From Fistularia commersonii (Eukaryota > Chordata > Actinopteri > Syngnathiformes > Fistulariidae), in assembly GCA_037954325.1 (NCBI GenBank), contig JBBMNZ010000048.1:541001-605000 (forward strand): a stretch of DNA of 64,000 nucleotides. Direction: 5' to 3'. A program made the translations under genes and the position numbers. Shown one piece after another: positions 20,141 to 33,150 of the stretch (position 1 is the first letter of the stretch; each line of letters opens with the position of its first letter). The notes beneath the pieces are model-generated. The model saw only the letters and a program-made list of their open reading frames with translations, made no database searches and had not been told where the DNA came from.

Positions 20141-23100
20141 GGAAGAGAGGAGGAGCGGAGGAGCGGAGGAGCGGGGGAGCGGAGGAGCGGAGGAGCGGAG
20201 GAGCGGAGGAGCGGAGGAGAGCGGAAGCCCGGCCAACAATTCGCCTGAGTCCCGCGGAGAGGGGGTACCAGGGCCTGGAGCCTGATTCGCTTATGTCCAG
20301 CAGTTCAGGAGTACCAGGGTCAGGAGCGGAGGAGCGGAGGAGCGGATGAGCAGAAGAACGTTTAAGCGGTGGAGCGGAGGAGCGGAGGAGCGGATGAGCG
20401 GAGGAGAGTGGAATCCGGCCGACATCTCGCCTGAGTCCCGCGGAAAGGGAGTCCCAGGGCCTGGAGCCTGATTCGCTTATGGCAAGCAGTTCAGGAGAAC
20501 CGGGCCCAGAGCGGAGGAGCGGAGGAGCGGAGGAGCGGAGGAGCGGAGGAGCGGAGGAGCGGAGGAGCGGAGGAGAGCGGAAGCCCGGCCAACAATTCGC
20601 CTAAGTCCCGCGGAGAGGGAGTACCAGGGCCTGGAGCCTGATTCGCTATGTCCAGCAGTTCAGGAGTACCAGGGCCGGAGCGGAGGAGCGGAGGAGCGGA
20701 GGAGCGGAGGAGCGGAGGAGCGGAGGAGCGGAGGAGCGGAGGAGCGGATAAGCGGATGAGCTGAGGAGAGCGGAAGCCCGGTCGGCAATTCGCCTTAGTC
20801 CCGCGGAGAGGGAGTACCAGGTCCTGGAGCCTGATTCGCTTATGTCCAGCAGTTCAGGAGTACCAGGGCCAGGAGCGGAGGAGCGGAGGAGCGGATGAGC
20901 AAAATAACGTTTAAGCGGTGGAGCGGAGGAGAGCGGAATCCGGCCGACAATTCGCCTGAGTCCCGCGGAAAGGGAGTACCAGGGCCAGAAGCGTGATTTA
21001 ATGATGTTCAGCAATTCAGGAGTACCAGGCCGAGGTGCGGAGGAGCGGAGGGGCGGATGAGTGGAGGAGCGGAGGTGGGGAGGAGAGCGGAAGACCGGCC
21101 CACATTTCGCCTGAGTCCCGCGGATTGGGAGTACCAGGGCCTGGAGCCTGATTCGCTTATGGCAAGGAGTTCAGGAGTACCAGGGCCCAGAGCGGCGGAG
21201 CGGAGGAGCGGAGGAGCGGAGGGGCGGATGAGCGGAGGAGTGGAGGTGCGGAGGAGAGCGGAAGCCCGGCCCACATTTCGCCTGAGTCCCGCGGATTGGG
21301 AGTACCAGGGCCTGGAGCCTGATTCGCTTATGGCAAGCAGTTCAGGAGTACCAGGGCCTAGAGCGGAGGAGCGGAGGAGCGGAGGAGCGGAGGAGCGGAG
21401 AAGCGGAGGAGAGCGGAAGCCCGGCCGACAATTCGCCTTAGTCCCGCGGAGAGGGAGTACCAGGGCCTGGAGCCTGATTCGCTTATGTCCAGCAGTTCAG
21501 GAGTACCAGGGCCGGAGCGGTGGAGCGGAGGAGCGGAGGAGCGGAGGAGCGGAGGAGCGGAGGAGCGGAGGAGCGGAGGAGCGGATGAGCGGATGAGCGG
21601 ATGAGCGGATGAGCGGATGAGCTGAGGAGAGCGGAAGCCCGGCCGGCAATTCGCCTGAGTCCCACAGAGAAGGAGTACCAGGGCCTAGAACCTGAGTCGC
21701 TTATGTCCAGCAGTTCAGGAGTACCAGGGCCAGGAGCGGAGGAGCGGAGGAGCGCAGGAGCGGATGAGCGGAGGAGCGGAGGAGCGGATGAGCGGAGGAG
21801 CGGAGGAGCGGAGGAGCGGAGGAGCGGAGGAGCGGATGAGCGGATGAGCGGATGAGCGGAGGAGCGGAGGAGCGGAGGAGCGGAGGAGAGCGGAAGGCCG
21901 GCCCACATTTCCCCTATGTCCCGCGGATTGGGAGTACCAGGGCTTGGAGCCTGATACACTTATGTCAAGCGGTCCGGAGTACCAGGGCCCGGAGCGGGGG
22001 AGCGGAAGAGCGGAGGAGCGGAGGAGAGCGGTAGCCCGGCAAACAATTCGCCTAAGTCCCGCGGAGAGGGAGTAACAGGACCTGGAGCCTGATTCGCTTA
22101 TGTCTAGCAGTTCAGGAGTACCAGGGCCCGAAGCGGACGAGCGGCGGAGCGGATGAGAGGAGAAGCGGAGGAGAGCGGAAGCCCGGCCGACAATTCGCCT
22201 AAGTCCCGCGGAAAGGGAGTACCAGGGCCTGGAGCCTGATTCGCTTATGGCAAGCAGTTCAGGAGTACCAGGGCCCAGAGCGGAGGAGCGGAGGAGCGGA
22301 TGAGCGGATGAGCGGTGGAGCGGAGGTGAGCGTAAGCCCGGCCGAATATTCGCCTAAGTCCCGCGGAAAGGGAGTACCAGGGCCTGGAGCCTGATTCGCT
22401 TATGTCCAGCAGTTCAGGAGTACCAGGGCCGGAACGGAGGAGCGGAGGAGCGGAGGAGCGGCGGACCGGAGGAGCGGAGGAGCGGAGGACCGGAGGAGAG
22501 CGGAATCCGGCCGACAATTCGCCTGAGTCCCGCGGAAAGGGAGTACCAGGACCAGAAGCGTGATTTAATGATATCCAGCAGTTCAGGAGTACCAGGGCTG
22601 GAGCGGAGGAGCGGACGAGCGGAGGGTTGGATGAGTGGAGGAGCGGAGGAGAGCGGAAGCCCGGCCCACTTTTTGCCTTAGTCCCGCGGATCTGGAGTAC
22701 CAGGGACTGGAGCCTGATTCGCTTATGGCAAGCAGTTCAGGAGTACCAGGGCCCAGAGCGGAGGAGCGGAGGAGCGGAGGAGCGGAGGAGCGGAGGAGCC
22801 GGAATGAGCGAAAGCCCGGCCGAATATTCGCCTAAGTCCCGCGGAAAGGGAGTACCAGGGCCTGGAGCCTGATTCGCTTATGTCCAGCAGTTCAGGAGTA
22901 CCAGGGCCCGGAGCGGAGGTGCGGAGGAGTGGATGAGAGGAGAAGCGGAGGAGCGGAGGAGCGGAGGAGCGGAGGAGTGGAGGAGCGGAGAAGCGGAGGA
23001 GCGGAGGAGCGGAGGAGCGGAGGAGCGGAGGAGCGGAGGTGGGGAGGAGCCGAGGAGCGGAGGAGCGGAGGAGAGCGGAATCCTGCCGACAATTCGCCTG

Positions 23101-26100
23101 AGTCCCGCGGAAAGGGAGTACCAGGGCCTGAAGCGTGATTTAATGATGTTCAGCAATTCAGGAGTACCAGGGCCAGGTGCGGAGGAGCGGAGGAGGGGAG
23201 GGGCGGATGAGTGGATGAGCGGAAGAGTGGAGGAGAGCGGAAGCCCGGCCGGCAATTCGCCTGAGTCCCGCGGAGAGGGAGTACCAGGGCCTGGAGCCTG
23301 ATTCACTTATGTCCAGCAGTTCAGGAGTACCAGGGCCTGGAGCGGAGGATCGGGGGAGCGGAGGAGCGGATGAGCGGATGAGCGGAGGAGCGGATGAGCG
23401 GAGGAGCGGAGGAGCGGAGGAGCGGAGGAGAGCGGAAGCCCGGCCCACATTTCCCCTATGTCGCGCGGATTGTGAGTACCAGGGCTGGGAGCCTGATTCA
23501 CTTATGTCAAGCGGTCCGGAGTACCAGGGCCCGGAGCGGATGAGCGGATGACCGGAGGAGCGGAAGAGCGGAGGAGAGCGGAAGCCCGGCCAAAAATTCG
23601 CCTAAGTCCCGCGGAGAGGGAGTACCAGGGCCTGGAACCTAATTCGCTTATGTCCAGCAGTTCAGGAGTACCAGGGCCAGAACGGAGGAGCGGAGGAGCG
23701 AAGGAGCGGAGGAGAGCGGAAGCCCGGCCGGCAATTCGCCTGAGTCCCGCGGAGAGGGAGTACCAGGACCTGGAGCCTGATTCGCTTATGTCTAGCAGTT
23801 CAGGAGTACCAGGGCCCGAAGCGGAGGAGCGGCGGAGCGGATGAGAGGAGAAGCGGAGGAGAGCGGAAGCCCGGCCGACAATTCGCCTAAGTCCCGCGGA
23901 TTGGGAGTACCAGGGCCCGGAATGGGGGAGCGGAGGAGCAGATGAGCAGAAGAGCGGAGGAGCGGAGGAGCGGAGGAGCGGAGGAGCGGAGGAGCAGATG
24001 AGCGGCGGAGCGGAGGTGAGCAGAAGCCCGGCCGAAAATTCGCCTAAGTCCCGCGGAGAGGGAGTACCAAGGCCTGGTACCTGATTCGATTATGTCTAGC
24101 AGTTCAGGAGTACCAGGGCCCGGAGCGGAGGAGCGGATGAGCAGAAGAACGTTTAAGTGGTGGAGCGGAGGAGCGGATGAGCGGAGGAGAGCGGAATCCG
24201 GCCGAAAATTTGCCTGAGTCCCGCGGAAAGGGAGTACCAGGGCCTGGAGCCTGAATCGCTTATGTCCTGCGGTTCCGGAGTACCAGGGCCCACAGCGGAG
24301 GAGCGGAGGAGCGGATGAGCGGATGAGCTTAGGAGAGCGGAAGCCCGGTCGACAATTCGCCTGACTCCAGCGGAGAGGGAGTACCAGGGCCATAAACGTG
24401 ATTTAATGATGTTCAGCAATGCAGGTGTACCAGGGCCAGGTGCGGAGGAGCGAAGGAGCGGAGGGGCGGATGAGTGGAGGACCGGATGAGCGGAGGAGCG
24501 GAGGTGAGCGGAAGCCCGGCCGACAATTCGCCTAAGTCCCGCGGAGAAGGAGTACCAGGGCCTTGAGCCTGATTCGCTTATGTCCAGCAGTTCAGGAGTA
24601 CAAGGGCCGGAACGGAGGAGCGGAGGAGCGGAGGAGCGGAGGAGCGGAGGAGCGGAGGAGCGGAGGAGCGGAGGACCGGAGGAGAGCGGAATCCGGCCGA
24701 CAATTCGCCTGAGTCCCGCGGAAAGGGAGTACCAGGACCAGAAGCGTGATTTAATGATATCCAGCAGTTCAGGAGTACCAGGGCTGGAGCGGAGGAGCGG
24801 AGGAGCGGAGGAGAGCGGAGGCCCGGCCGGCAATTCGCCTGAGTCCCGCTTAGAGGGAGTACCAGGGCCTGAAGCGTGATTTAATGATGTTCAACAATTC
24901 AGGAGTACCAGGGCCAGGTGCGGAGGAGCGGACGAGCGGAGGGTTGGATGAGTGGAGGAGCGGAGGAGCGGAGGAGAGCGGAAGCCCGGCCCACTTTTTG
25001 CCTTAGTCCCGCGGATTGGGAGTACCAGGGCCTGGAGCCTGATATGCCTATGGCAAGCAGTTCAGGAGTACCAGGGCCCAGAGAGGAGGAGCGGAGGAGC
25101 GTAGGAGCGGAGGAGCGGAGGAGCGGAGGAGCGGAGGTGAGCGGAAGCCCGGCCGAATATTCGCCTAAGTCCCGCGGAAAGGGAGTACCAGGGCCTGGAG
25201 CCTGTTTCGCTTATGTCCAGCAGTTCAGGAGTACCAGGGCCGGAGCGGAGGAGCGGAGGAGTGGAGGAGCGGAGGAGCGGAGGAGAGCGGAAGCCCGGCC
25301 CACATTTCGCCTGAGTCCCGCGGATTGGGAGTACCAGGGCCTGGAGCCTGATTCGCTTATGGCAAGCAGTTCAGGAGTACCAGGGCCTAGAGCGGAGGAG
25401 CGGAGGAGCGGAGGAGCGGAGAAGCGGAGGAGAGCGGAAGCCCGGCCGACAATTCGCCTTAGTCCCGCGGAGAGGGAGTACCAGGGCCTGGAGCCTGATT
25501 CGCTTATGTCCAGCAGTTCAGGAGTACCAGGGCCGGAGCGGTGGAGCGGAGGAGCGGAGGAGCGGAGGAGCGGAGGACCGGAGGACCGGAGGACCGGAGG
25601 ACCGGAGGAGAGCGGAATCCGGCCGACAATTCGCCTGAGTCCCGCTTAGAGGGAGTACCAGGGCCTGAAGCGTGATTTAATGATGTTCAACAATTCAGGA
25701 GTACCAGGGCCAAGTGCGGAGGAGCGGACGAGCGGAGGGTTGGATGAGTGGAGGAGCGGAGGAGCGGAGGAGAGCGGAAGCCCGGCCCACTTTTTGCCTT
25801 AGTCCCGCGGAAAGGGAGTACCAGGGCCTGGAGCCTGTTTCGCTTATGTCCAGCAGTTCAGGAGTACCAGGGCCGGAGCGGAGGAGCGGAGGAGTGGAGG
25901 AGCGGAGGAGCGGAGGAGAGCGGAAGCCCGGCCGACAATTCGCCTAAGTCCCGTGGATTGGGAGTACCAGGGCCTGGAGCGGGGGAGCGGAGGAGCAGAT
26001 GAGCAGAGGAGCGGAGGAGCGGAGGTGCGGAGGAGGGGAGAAGCGGAAGAGATCGGAAGCCCAGCCGACAATTCTCCTGAGTCCTGCGGAAGGGGATTAC

Positions 26101-27985
26101 CAGGGCCTTCAGCCTGAATCGCTTATGTCTAGCAGTTCAGGAGTACCAGGGCCCGGAGCGGAGGAGCGGATGAGAGGAGAAGCGGAGGAGAGCGGAAGCC
26201 CGGCCGACAATTCGCCTAAGTCCCGCGGATTGGGAGTACCAGGGCCTGGAGCGGGGGAGCGGAGGAGCAGATGAGCAGAAGAGCGGAGGAGCGGAGGAGC
26301 GGAGGAGCGGAGGAGCGGATGAGCGGAGGAGCGGAGGTGAGCGGAAGCCCGGCCGACAATTCGCCTAAGTCACACGGATAGAAAGTACCAGGAAACTGGA
26401 GCATGATTCGCTTATGTCCAGCGGTTCGGGAGTACCAGGGCCTTGAGCGGAGGAGCGGGGGAGCGGAGGAGCGGATGAGCGGATGAGCGGATGAGCGGAG
26501 GAGCGGAGGTGAGCGGAAGCCCGCGGATTGGGAGCACCAGGGCCTGGAGCCTTATATGCCTATGGCAAGCAGTTCAGGAGTACCAGGGCCCAGAGAGGAG
26601 GAGCGGAGGAGCGGAGGAGCGGAGGAGCGGAGGAGCGGAGGAGCGGAGGTGAGCGGAAGCCCGGCCGACAATTCGCTTGAGTCCCGCGGAAGGGGAGTAC
26701 CAGGGTCTGGAGCCTGAATCGCTTATGTCCAGCAGTTCAGGAGTACCAGGGACAGGAGCGGATGAGCGGCAGAGCGGATGAGCGGAAGAACGGAGAAGCG
26801 GTGGAGCGGAGGAGCAAAGGAGCGGAGGAGCGGAGGAGCGGAGGAGCGGATGAGAGGAGAAGCGGAAGAGAGCGGAAGCCCGGCCGACAATACACCTGAG
26901 TCCCGCGGAGAGGGAGTACCAGGGCCTGGAGCCTGATTCACCCAGGTCCAGCAGTTCAGGAGTACCAGGGCCAGTAGCGGATGAGCGGCGGAGCGGATGA
27001 GCGGAAGAACGGAGAAGCGGAGGAGCGGAGGAGCCGAGGAGCGGAGGAGCGGAGGAGCAGAGGCGCGAAGGAGCGGAGGAGAGTGGAAGCATGGACCACA
27101 ATATGCCTAAATCCCGGAGAAAGGGAGTACCAGGGCCTGTAGCGTGATTAAATGATGTTCAGCAGTTCAGGAGTACCAGGGCCATTGCGGAGGAGCGGAG
27201 GAGCAAAGGAACGGAGGGGCGGATGAGTGGAGGAGCGGAGGAGAGGGAAAGCACGGTCCACATTTCGCCAGAGTCCCGCGGATTGGGAGTACCAGGGCCT
27301 TGAGCAGGTTCACTTATATCCAACGGTCAGGAGTACCAGGAACTTGAGCGGAGGAGCGGAGGAGCGGATGAGAAGAGAAGCGGAGGAGAGCGGAAGCCCG
27401 GCCGACAATTCACCTGAGTCCCGCGGAGAGGGAGTACCAGGGCCTGGGGCCTGATTCGCCCAGGTCCAGCAGTTCAGGAGTACCAGGGCCAGCAGCGGAT
27501 GAGCGGCGGAGCGGATGAGCGGAAGAACGGAGAAGCGGAGGAGCGGAGGAGCGGAGGAGCGGAGGAGCGGAGGAGCGGAAGAGCAGAGGAGCGGAGGAGC
27601 GGAGGAGAGCGGAAGCCCGTCCGACAATTCGCCTGAGTCCCGCGGAAGGGGAGTACCAGGGTTTGGAGCCTGAATCGCTTATGTCCAGCAGTTCAGGAGT
27701 ACCAGGGCCAGGAGCGGAGGAGCGGAGGAGCGGAGGAGCGGAGAAGCGGAGGAGCGGAGGAGAGGAGGAGCGGAAGAGCGGAGGAGCGGAGGAGTGGAGG
27801 AGAGGGGAAGCACGGTCCATATTTCGACAGAGTCCCGCGGATAGGGAGTAACAGGGCTTGGAGCCTGATTCGCTTATGTCCAGCAGTTCTGGAGTACTAA
27901 GGCCCGGAGCGGATCAGCGGCGGAGCGGATGAGTGGAAGAACGGAGAAGCGGTGGAGCGGTGGAGCGGAGGAGCGGAGGAGCAGA
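20140..27985 (+). repeat. GGA satellite: ~45 dimeric units plus (GCGGAGGA)n
   Basis: A ~7.8 kb tandem array. The unit averages about 165 bp (range roughly 135-265) and has two related ~45-bp cores. One contains AATTCGCCTGAGTCCCGCGG, the other GATTCGCTTATGTCCAGCAG; both end in GGAGTACCAGGGCC. They are separated by variable runs of the octamer GCGGAGGA. Because 8 is not a multiple of 3 and the octamer lacks stops, every frame shows spurious repeats (ERRSGGAE on plus, PPLLRSSA on minus). I see no gene. The unit resembles the GGAGTACCAGGGCC part of module R, from which it probably expanded. Confidence 0.9.
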
Positions 27986-28777
27986 CTTATGTTTCTCTTC
28001 TCAAAGGCGGGGAAGCTTTGGGGCAGCAGGACCCCTTAGACTGGCCAATATGAGCCTTCTATGGACATAGCTCTCCCGGACGTATGACCGGGGCTCCCGG
28101 ACCTCTTGGTACATACTTGTGAATGATTGGATGAGCTAATGTTTGTTTGGTTGTGGATGCTTTTCGGCTAACGCTATTAGCACAGCTATGAAGACTTAAG
28201 GTGTGTGTGTGTCTGTGTGTGTGTGTGAGTGTCTTTGTGTGTTTGTGTGAGTGAGGTTGTTTTGGTGGGGGGGGGGGGTCGCGGACAGGGAGTACCAGTG
28301 CCAAGAGCGGATGAGCTGAGGAGCGGAGGAGGGCAGAAGCCCGGCCCGTGATTCGCTTATGTCAAGCGGTTCGGGAATTCCAGGGCCCAAAGCGGAGGAG
28401 CGGTGGAGCTGAGCTGTGTGTGTGTCTTTGTGTGTTTGTGTGTCAGTGTGTTCTTGTGTGTGTATGTGTGAGAGTTTATTTAGGTGGAGGGGGGGAGTAC
28501 CAGGGCCCATAGCGGAAGAGCGGTGGAGCTGAGAAGCGGAGGAGCGGAGTAGCGGAAGTATTGTTTCTCCACTCAGAGGCGGGGAAGCTTGGGGGCAGCA
28601 GAACCCCTTAGATGGGCTGATATGAGCTTTCTCCGGACATAGATCCCCCGGACGTATGATTGGAGCTCCCGGACCATTGGGCACACACATGTGAATGAGT
28701 GGAAGAGCTAATGTTTGTTTAGTTGTGGATGCGTTTCGGCTAATGCTATTAGCACAGCTATGATGAGTTAAGGTGTG

Positions 28778-28817
<40 letters not shown>

Positions 28818-30785
28818 TGTGTCTGTGTGTGTGTGTGAGAGTTTGTTTAGGTGGGGGGGGGTCGCGGACAGGGAGTACCAGGGCCTCGAGCGGATGAGCT
28901 GAGGAGCAGAGGAGGGCATAAGCCCAGCCCGTGATTCCCTTATATCCAGCGGTTCGGGAGTTCCAGGGCCAAAAGCGGAAAAGCGGAGGAGCGGAGAAGC
29001 GGAGGAGTGGAGGAGAGCAGAAGCACCTCTCGCAATTCTCCTGAGTTTGCAGGATCGGGAGTACCAGGGCCAATAGCGGAGGAGCGGAGGTGTTGAGAAG
29101 CGGAGGAGCGGAGGAGCGATATTATATTTCTCTTCTCAAAGGCGGGGAAGCTTGGGGGCAGCAGGACCCCTTAGACCGGCAAATGTGAGCCTTCTCCGGA
29201 CATAGATGCCCCGGACGTATGACCGGAGATCCAGGACCTCTGGGCACATACATTTGAATGAGTGGACGAGCTAATGTTTGTTTGGTTGTGGATGCGTTTC
29301 GGCTAATGCTATTAGCACAGCTATGATGACTTAAGGTGTGTGTGTGTGTGGGTGTTTGTGTGTTTGTGTGTTTTTGTGTTCTTGTGTGTGTGTGTGTGTG
29401 TTTGTGTGTGTTTGTGGATCGGGAGTACCAGGGCCTATAGCGGAGGAGCGGTGGAGCGGAGAAGCGGACCATTGGGCACACACATGTGAACGAGTGGATG
29501 AGCTAATGTTTGTTTGGTTGTGGATGCATTTCGGCTAATGCTATTAGCACAGCTATCATGACTTAATGTGTGTATTTGTGTCAGTGTGTGTGTGTGTGTG
29601 TGAGTGTCTTTGTGTATGTGTGTGATAGTTTGTTTTGGTAGGGGGGGGGGGGGGGGTCACGGACAAGGAGTACCAGGGCACACACATGTGAATGAGTGGA
29701 GGAGCTAATGTTTGTTTGGTTGTGGATGCGTTTCGGCTAAAGCTATTAGCACAGCTATGAAGACTTAAGGTGTGTGTATGAGTGTATATGTGTGTCTGTG
29801 TGTGTGTGAGTGTCTTTGTGTGTGTGAGAGGCTCTTTTGGTGGGGGGGGGTCGCGGACAGGGAGTACCATAGGGCACACACATGTGAATGAGTGGATGAG
29901 CTAATGTTTGTTTGGTTGTGGATGCGTTTCGGCTAATGCTATTAGCACAGCTATGATGAGTTAAGGTGTGTGTGTATGTGTGTGTGTGTGTGTGTGTTTG
30001 TGTGTTTTTGTGTGTGTGTGAGTGATTTTGTGTGAGAGTTTGTTTAGGTGGGGGGGGGAGTACCAGGGCCCATAGCGGAGGAGCGGTGGAGCTGAGAAGC
30101 GGAGGAGCGGAGGAGCGGAGGTAATGTTTCTTCTCTCAGAGGCGGGGAAGCTTGGGGGCAGAACCCCTTAGACGGGCTAATGTGAGCATTCTCCGGACAT
30201 AGATCCCCCGGTTGTATGATTGGAGCTGCCGGACCATTGGGCACACACATGTGAATGAGTGGATGAGCTAATGTTTGTTTGGTTGTGGATGCGTTTCGGC
30301 TAATGCTATTAGCACAGCTAAGATGAGTTAAGGTGTGTGTGTGTGTGTGTCTGTGTGTGTGTTCGTGTGTGTGTGTGTGTGTGAGTTTGTTTAGGTGGGG
30401 GGGGGGGCGCGGACAGGGAGTACCAGGGCCTCGAGCAGATGAGCTGAGGAGCGGAGGAGGGCAGATGCCCGGCCTTGATTCGCTTATGTCCAGCGGTTCG
30501 GGAATTCCAGGGCCCAAAGCGGAGGAGCAGTGGTGCTGAGAAGCGGAGGAGCGGAGGAGCGGAGTAGCAGACGTATAGTTTCTCCTCTCAGAGGCGGGGA
30601 AGCTTGGGGGCATCAGAACCCCTTAGACGGGCTAATGTGAGCATTCTCCGGACATAGATCCCCCGAACGTATGATTGGAGCTCCCGGACCATTGGGCACA
30701 CACATGTGAATGAGTGGATGAGCTAATGTTTGTTTGGTTGTGGATGCGTTTCGGCTAATGCTATTAGCACAGCTATGATGAGTTA

Positions 30786-30822
<37 letters not shown>

Positions 30823-32754
30823 TGTTTGTTTGTTTTTGTGTCTGTGTGAGGGTGGTCATGTGTGTGTGAGTGAGAGTTTGTTTAGGTGGAGGGGGGGTAC
30901 CAAGGCCCATCGCGGAAGAGCGGTGGAGCGGAGAAGCGGAGGAATGGAGGAGCGGAGGTCATTTTTCTCTTCTCAAAGGCAGAGGATGGGAAGTTTGGGG
31001 GCAGTAGGACGCTTTAGACCAGCCACTGTGAGCCTTCTCCAGATATAGATCCCCCGGACGTATGATTGGAGCTCCCGGACCATTGGGCACACACATGTGA
31101 ATGAGTGGATGAGCTAATGTTTGTTTGGTAGTGGATGCGTTTCGGCTAATGCTATTAGCACAGCTATGATGAGTTAAGGTGTGTTTGTGTATGTGTGTGT
31201 GTGTGCGTGTGTGTGTTTGTGTGTTTTTGTGTGTGAGTGAGTGTGTTTAGGTGGGGGGGGGGGTACCAGGGCCCATAGCCGAGGAGCGGTGGAGCTGAGA
31301 AGCGGAGGAGCGGAGTAGCGGAGGTATTGTTTCTCCTCTCAGAGGCGGGGAATCTTGGGAGCTATTAGCACAGGTATGATGACTTAAGGTGTGTGTGTGT
31401 GTGTGTGTGTTTGTGTGTTTGTGTGTTGTGTGTTCTTGTGTGTGTGTGTGTGTGTGTGTTTGTGTGTGCGTTTGTGTATATGTGTGTGACAATTTGTTTA
31501 GGTGGGGGGGGGGGGCACGGACAGGGGGTAGCTGGGCCTGGAGCGGATGAGCTGTGGAGCGGATGGAGGGCAAAGGCACGTCCCATAATTCTCCTGAGTC
31601 CGGCGGATCGGGAGTACCAGGGCCCATAGCGGAGGAGCGGAGGAGCGGTGGAGCGGAGAAGCGAACCATTGGGCACACACATGTGAATGAGTGGATGAGC
31701 TAATGTTTGTTTGGTTGTGGATGCATTTCGGCTAATGCTATTAGCACAACTATGATGACTTAATGTGTGTATGTGTGTCAGTGTGTGTGTGTGTGTGTGA
31801 GTGTCTTTGTGTATGTGTGTGATAGTTTGTTTTGGTGGGGGGGGGGGTCGCGGACACGGAGTACCAGGGCACACACATGTGAATGAGTGGATGAGCTAAT
31901 GTTTGTTTGGTTGTGGATGCGTTTCGGCTAAAGCTATTAGCACAGCTATGATGAGTTAAGGTGTGTGTGTATGTGTGTGTGTGTGTGTTTGTGTGTTTTT
32001 GTGTGTGTGTGAGTGATTTTGTGTGAGAGTTTGTTTAGGTGGGGGGGGGGGAGTACCAGGGCCCATAGCGGAGGAGCGGTGGAGCTGAGAAGCGGAGGAG
32101 CAGAGGAGCGAAGGTAATGTTTCTTCTCTCAGAGGCGGGGAAGCTTGGGGGCAGAAGAACCCCTTAGACGGGCTAATGCTCACATTCTCCGGACATAGAT
32201 CCCCCGGACGTATGATTGGAGCTCCCGGACCATTGGGCACACACATGTGAATGAGTGGATGAGCTAATGTTTGTTTGGTCGTGGATGCGTTTCGGCTAAT
32301 GCTATTAGCACAGCTATGATGAGTTAAGGTGTGTTTGTGTGTGTGTTTGTGTGTGTGTATGTGTGTGTGTGTGCGTGTGTGTGTTTGTGTGTTTTTGTGT
32401 GTGTGTGAGTGTGTTTAGGTGGGGGGGGGGGTACCAGGGCCCATAGCGGAGGAGCGGTGGAGCTGAGAAGCGGAGTAGCGGAGGTATTGTTTCTCCTCTC
32501 AGAGGCGGGGAAGCTTGGGAGCTATTAGCACAGGTATGATGACTTAAGGTGTGTGTGTGTGTGTGTGTGTTTGTGTGTTTGTGTGTTCTTGTGTGTTTGT
32601 GTGTTCTTGTGTGTGTGTGTGTGTGTGTTTGTGTGTGCGATTGTGTATATGTGTGTGACAGTTTGTTTAGGTGGGGGGGGGGGCGCGGACAGGGGGTAGC
32701 TGGGCCTGAAGCGGATGAGCTGTGGAGCGGATGGAGGGCAGAAGCACGTCCCAT
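27986..32754 (+). repeat. Tandem R modules with (TG)n tracts
   Basis: About a dozen R modules head to tail, recognised by GTGGATGCGTTTCGGCTAAT and the near-palindrome GCTAATGCTATTAGC at about 28155, 28728, 29290, 29520, 29725, 29920, 30285, 30740, 31130, 31718, 31915 and 32283. Spacing falls into rough classes of ~200, ~370-455 and ~560-590 bp, depending on which submodules (GGA core, CCCCGGACGTATG core) are present. Each palindrome is followed by a TG tract and then a poly-G run. No coding gene is supported. Confidence 0.85.
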
Positions 32755-33150
32755 TCAGCCGCCGGCAACCATAAAAACCTATCTTTAACTTAAAAACAAA
32801 CAAAAATGTGCAATATCTCATTTCTGTGCAATATTCAGAAACTGTGCAATATTTCATCTCATAACAGCTACATTGTGCAATATTTCATCTCATCTCATAA
32901 CAGCTACACTATAATGTTCCCTTCTATCATACTATTGCGCACTCCTTACCCCACTTGTTACTAAGACACTTATAGTTTTATCAGTGCTTACTAAGACACT
33001 CTATAGTTTCACTGAAACACTTTATAGTTTATAGTTTATTTTTATTTATAATTCTGCCTTTCTTTTATTATTTATTACTGTTATATTTTCTGTAACTCTG
33101 GCACTGCAATTTCCTTCGGGATTAATAAAGTTGTTCTGATTCTTATTCTT
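32755..33150 (+). mobile_element. Fish LINE/SINE-type 3' tail insertion
   Basis: A ~396 bp AT-rich insertion in an R module; the uninterrupted version is at 31580-31600. It contains repeated GTGCAATATTTCATCTCAT segments and ends TTTCCTTCGGGATTAATAAAG before a short TTCTGATTC-type tail. That ending is characteristic of 3' ends of LINE-type elements common in fish (from memory, not searched). No clear target duplication is visible. Confidence 0.6.

Noticed and set aside
20140..27985. Dozens of open frames of 60-240 codons with ERRSGGAE (plus) or PPLLRSSA (minus) repeats
   Set aside because: The octamer GCGGAGGA has no stop in any frame and 8 is not divisible by 3, so long frames appear automatically. 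No domain, start context or frame conservation.
28590..28690. Conserved minus-strand peptide MCVPNGPGAPIIRPGDLCPEKAH in many R modules
   Set aside because: Comparing the R and S cores codon by codon gave changes spread about evenly over positions 1, 2 and 3 (roughly 9, 7 and 10), so there is no sign of protein-level selection.
32755..33150. Host gene 3' UTR (AATAAAG signal)
   Set aside because: The ending GGGATTAATAAAG is a familiar fish LINE/SINE tail, the block is inserted in an R module with a known uninterrupted version, and there is no ORF.
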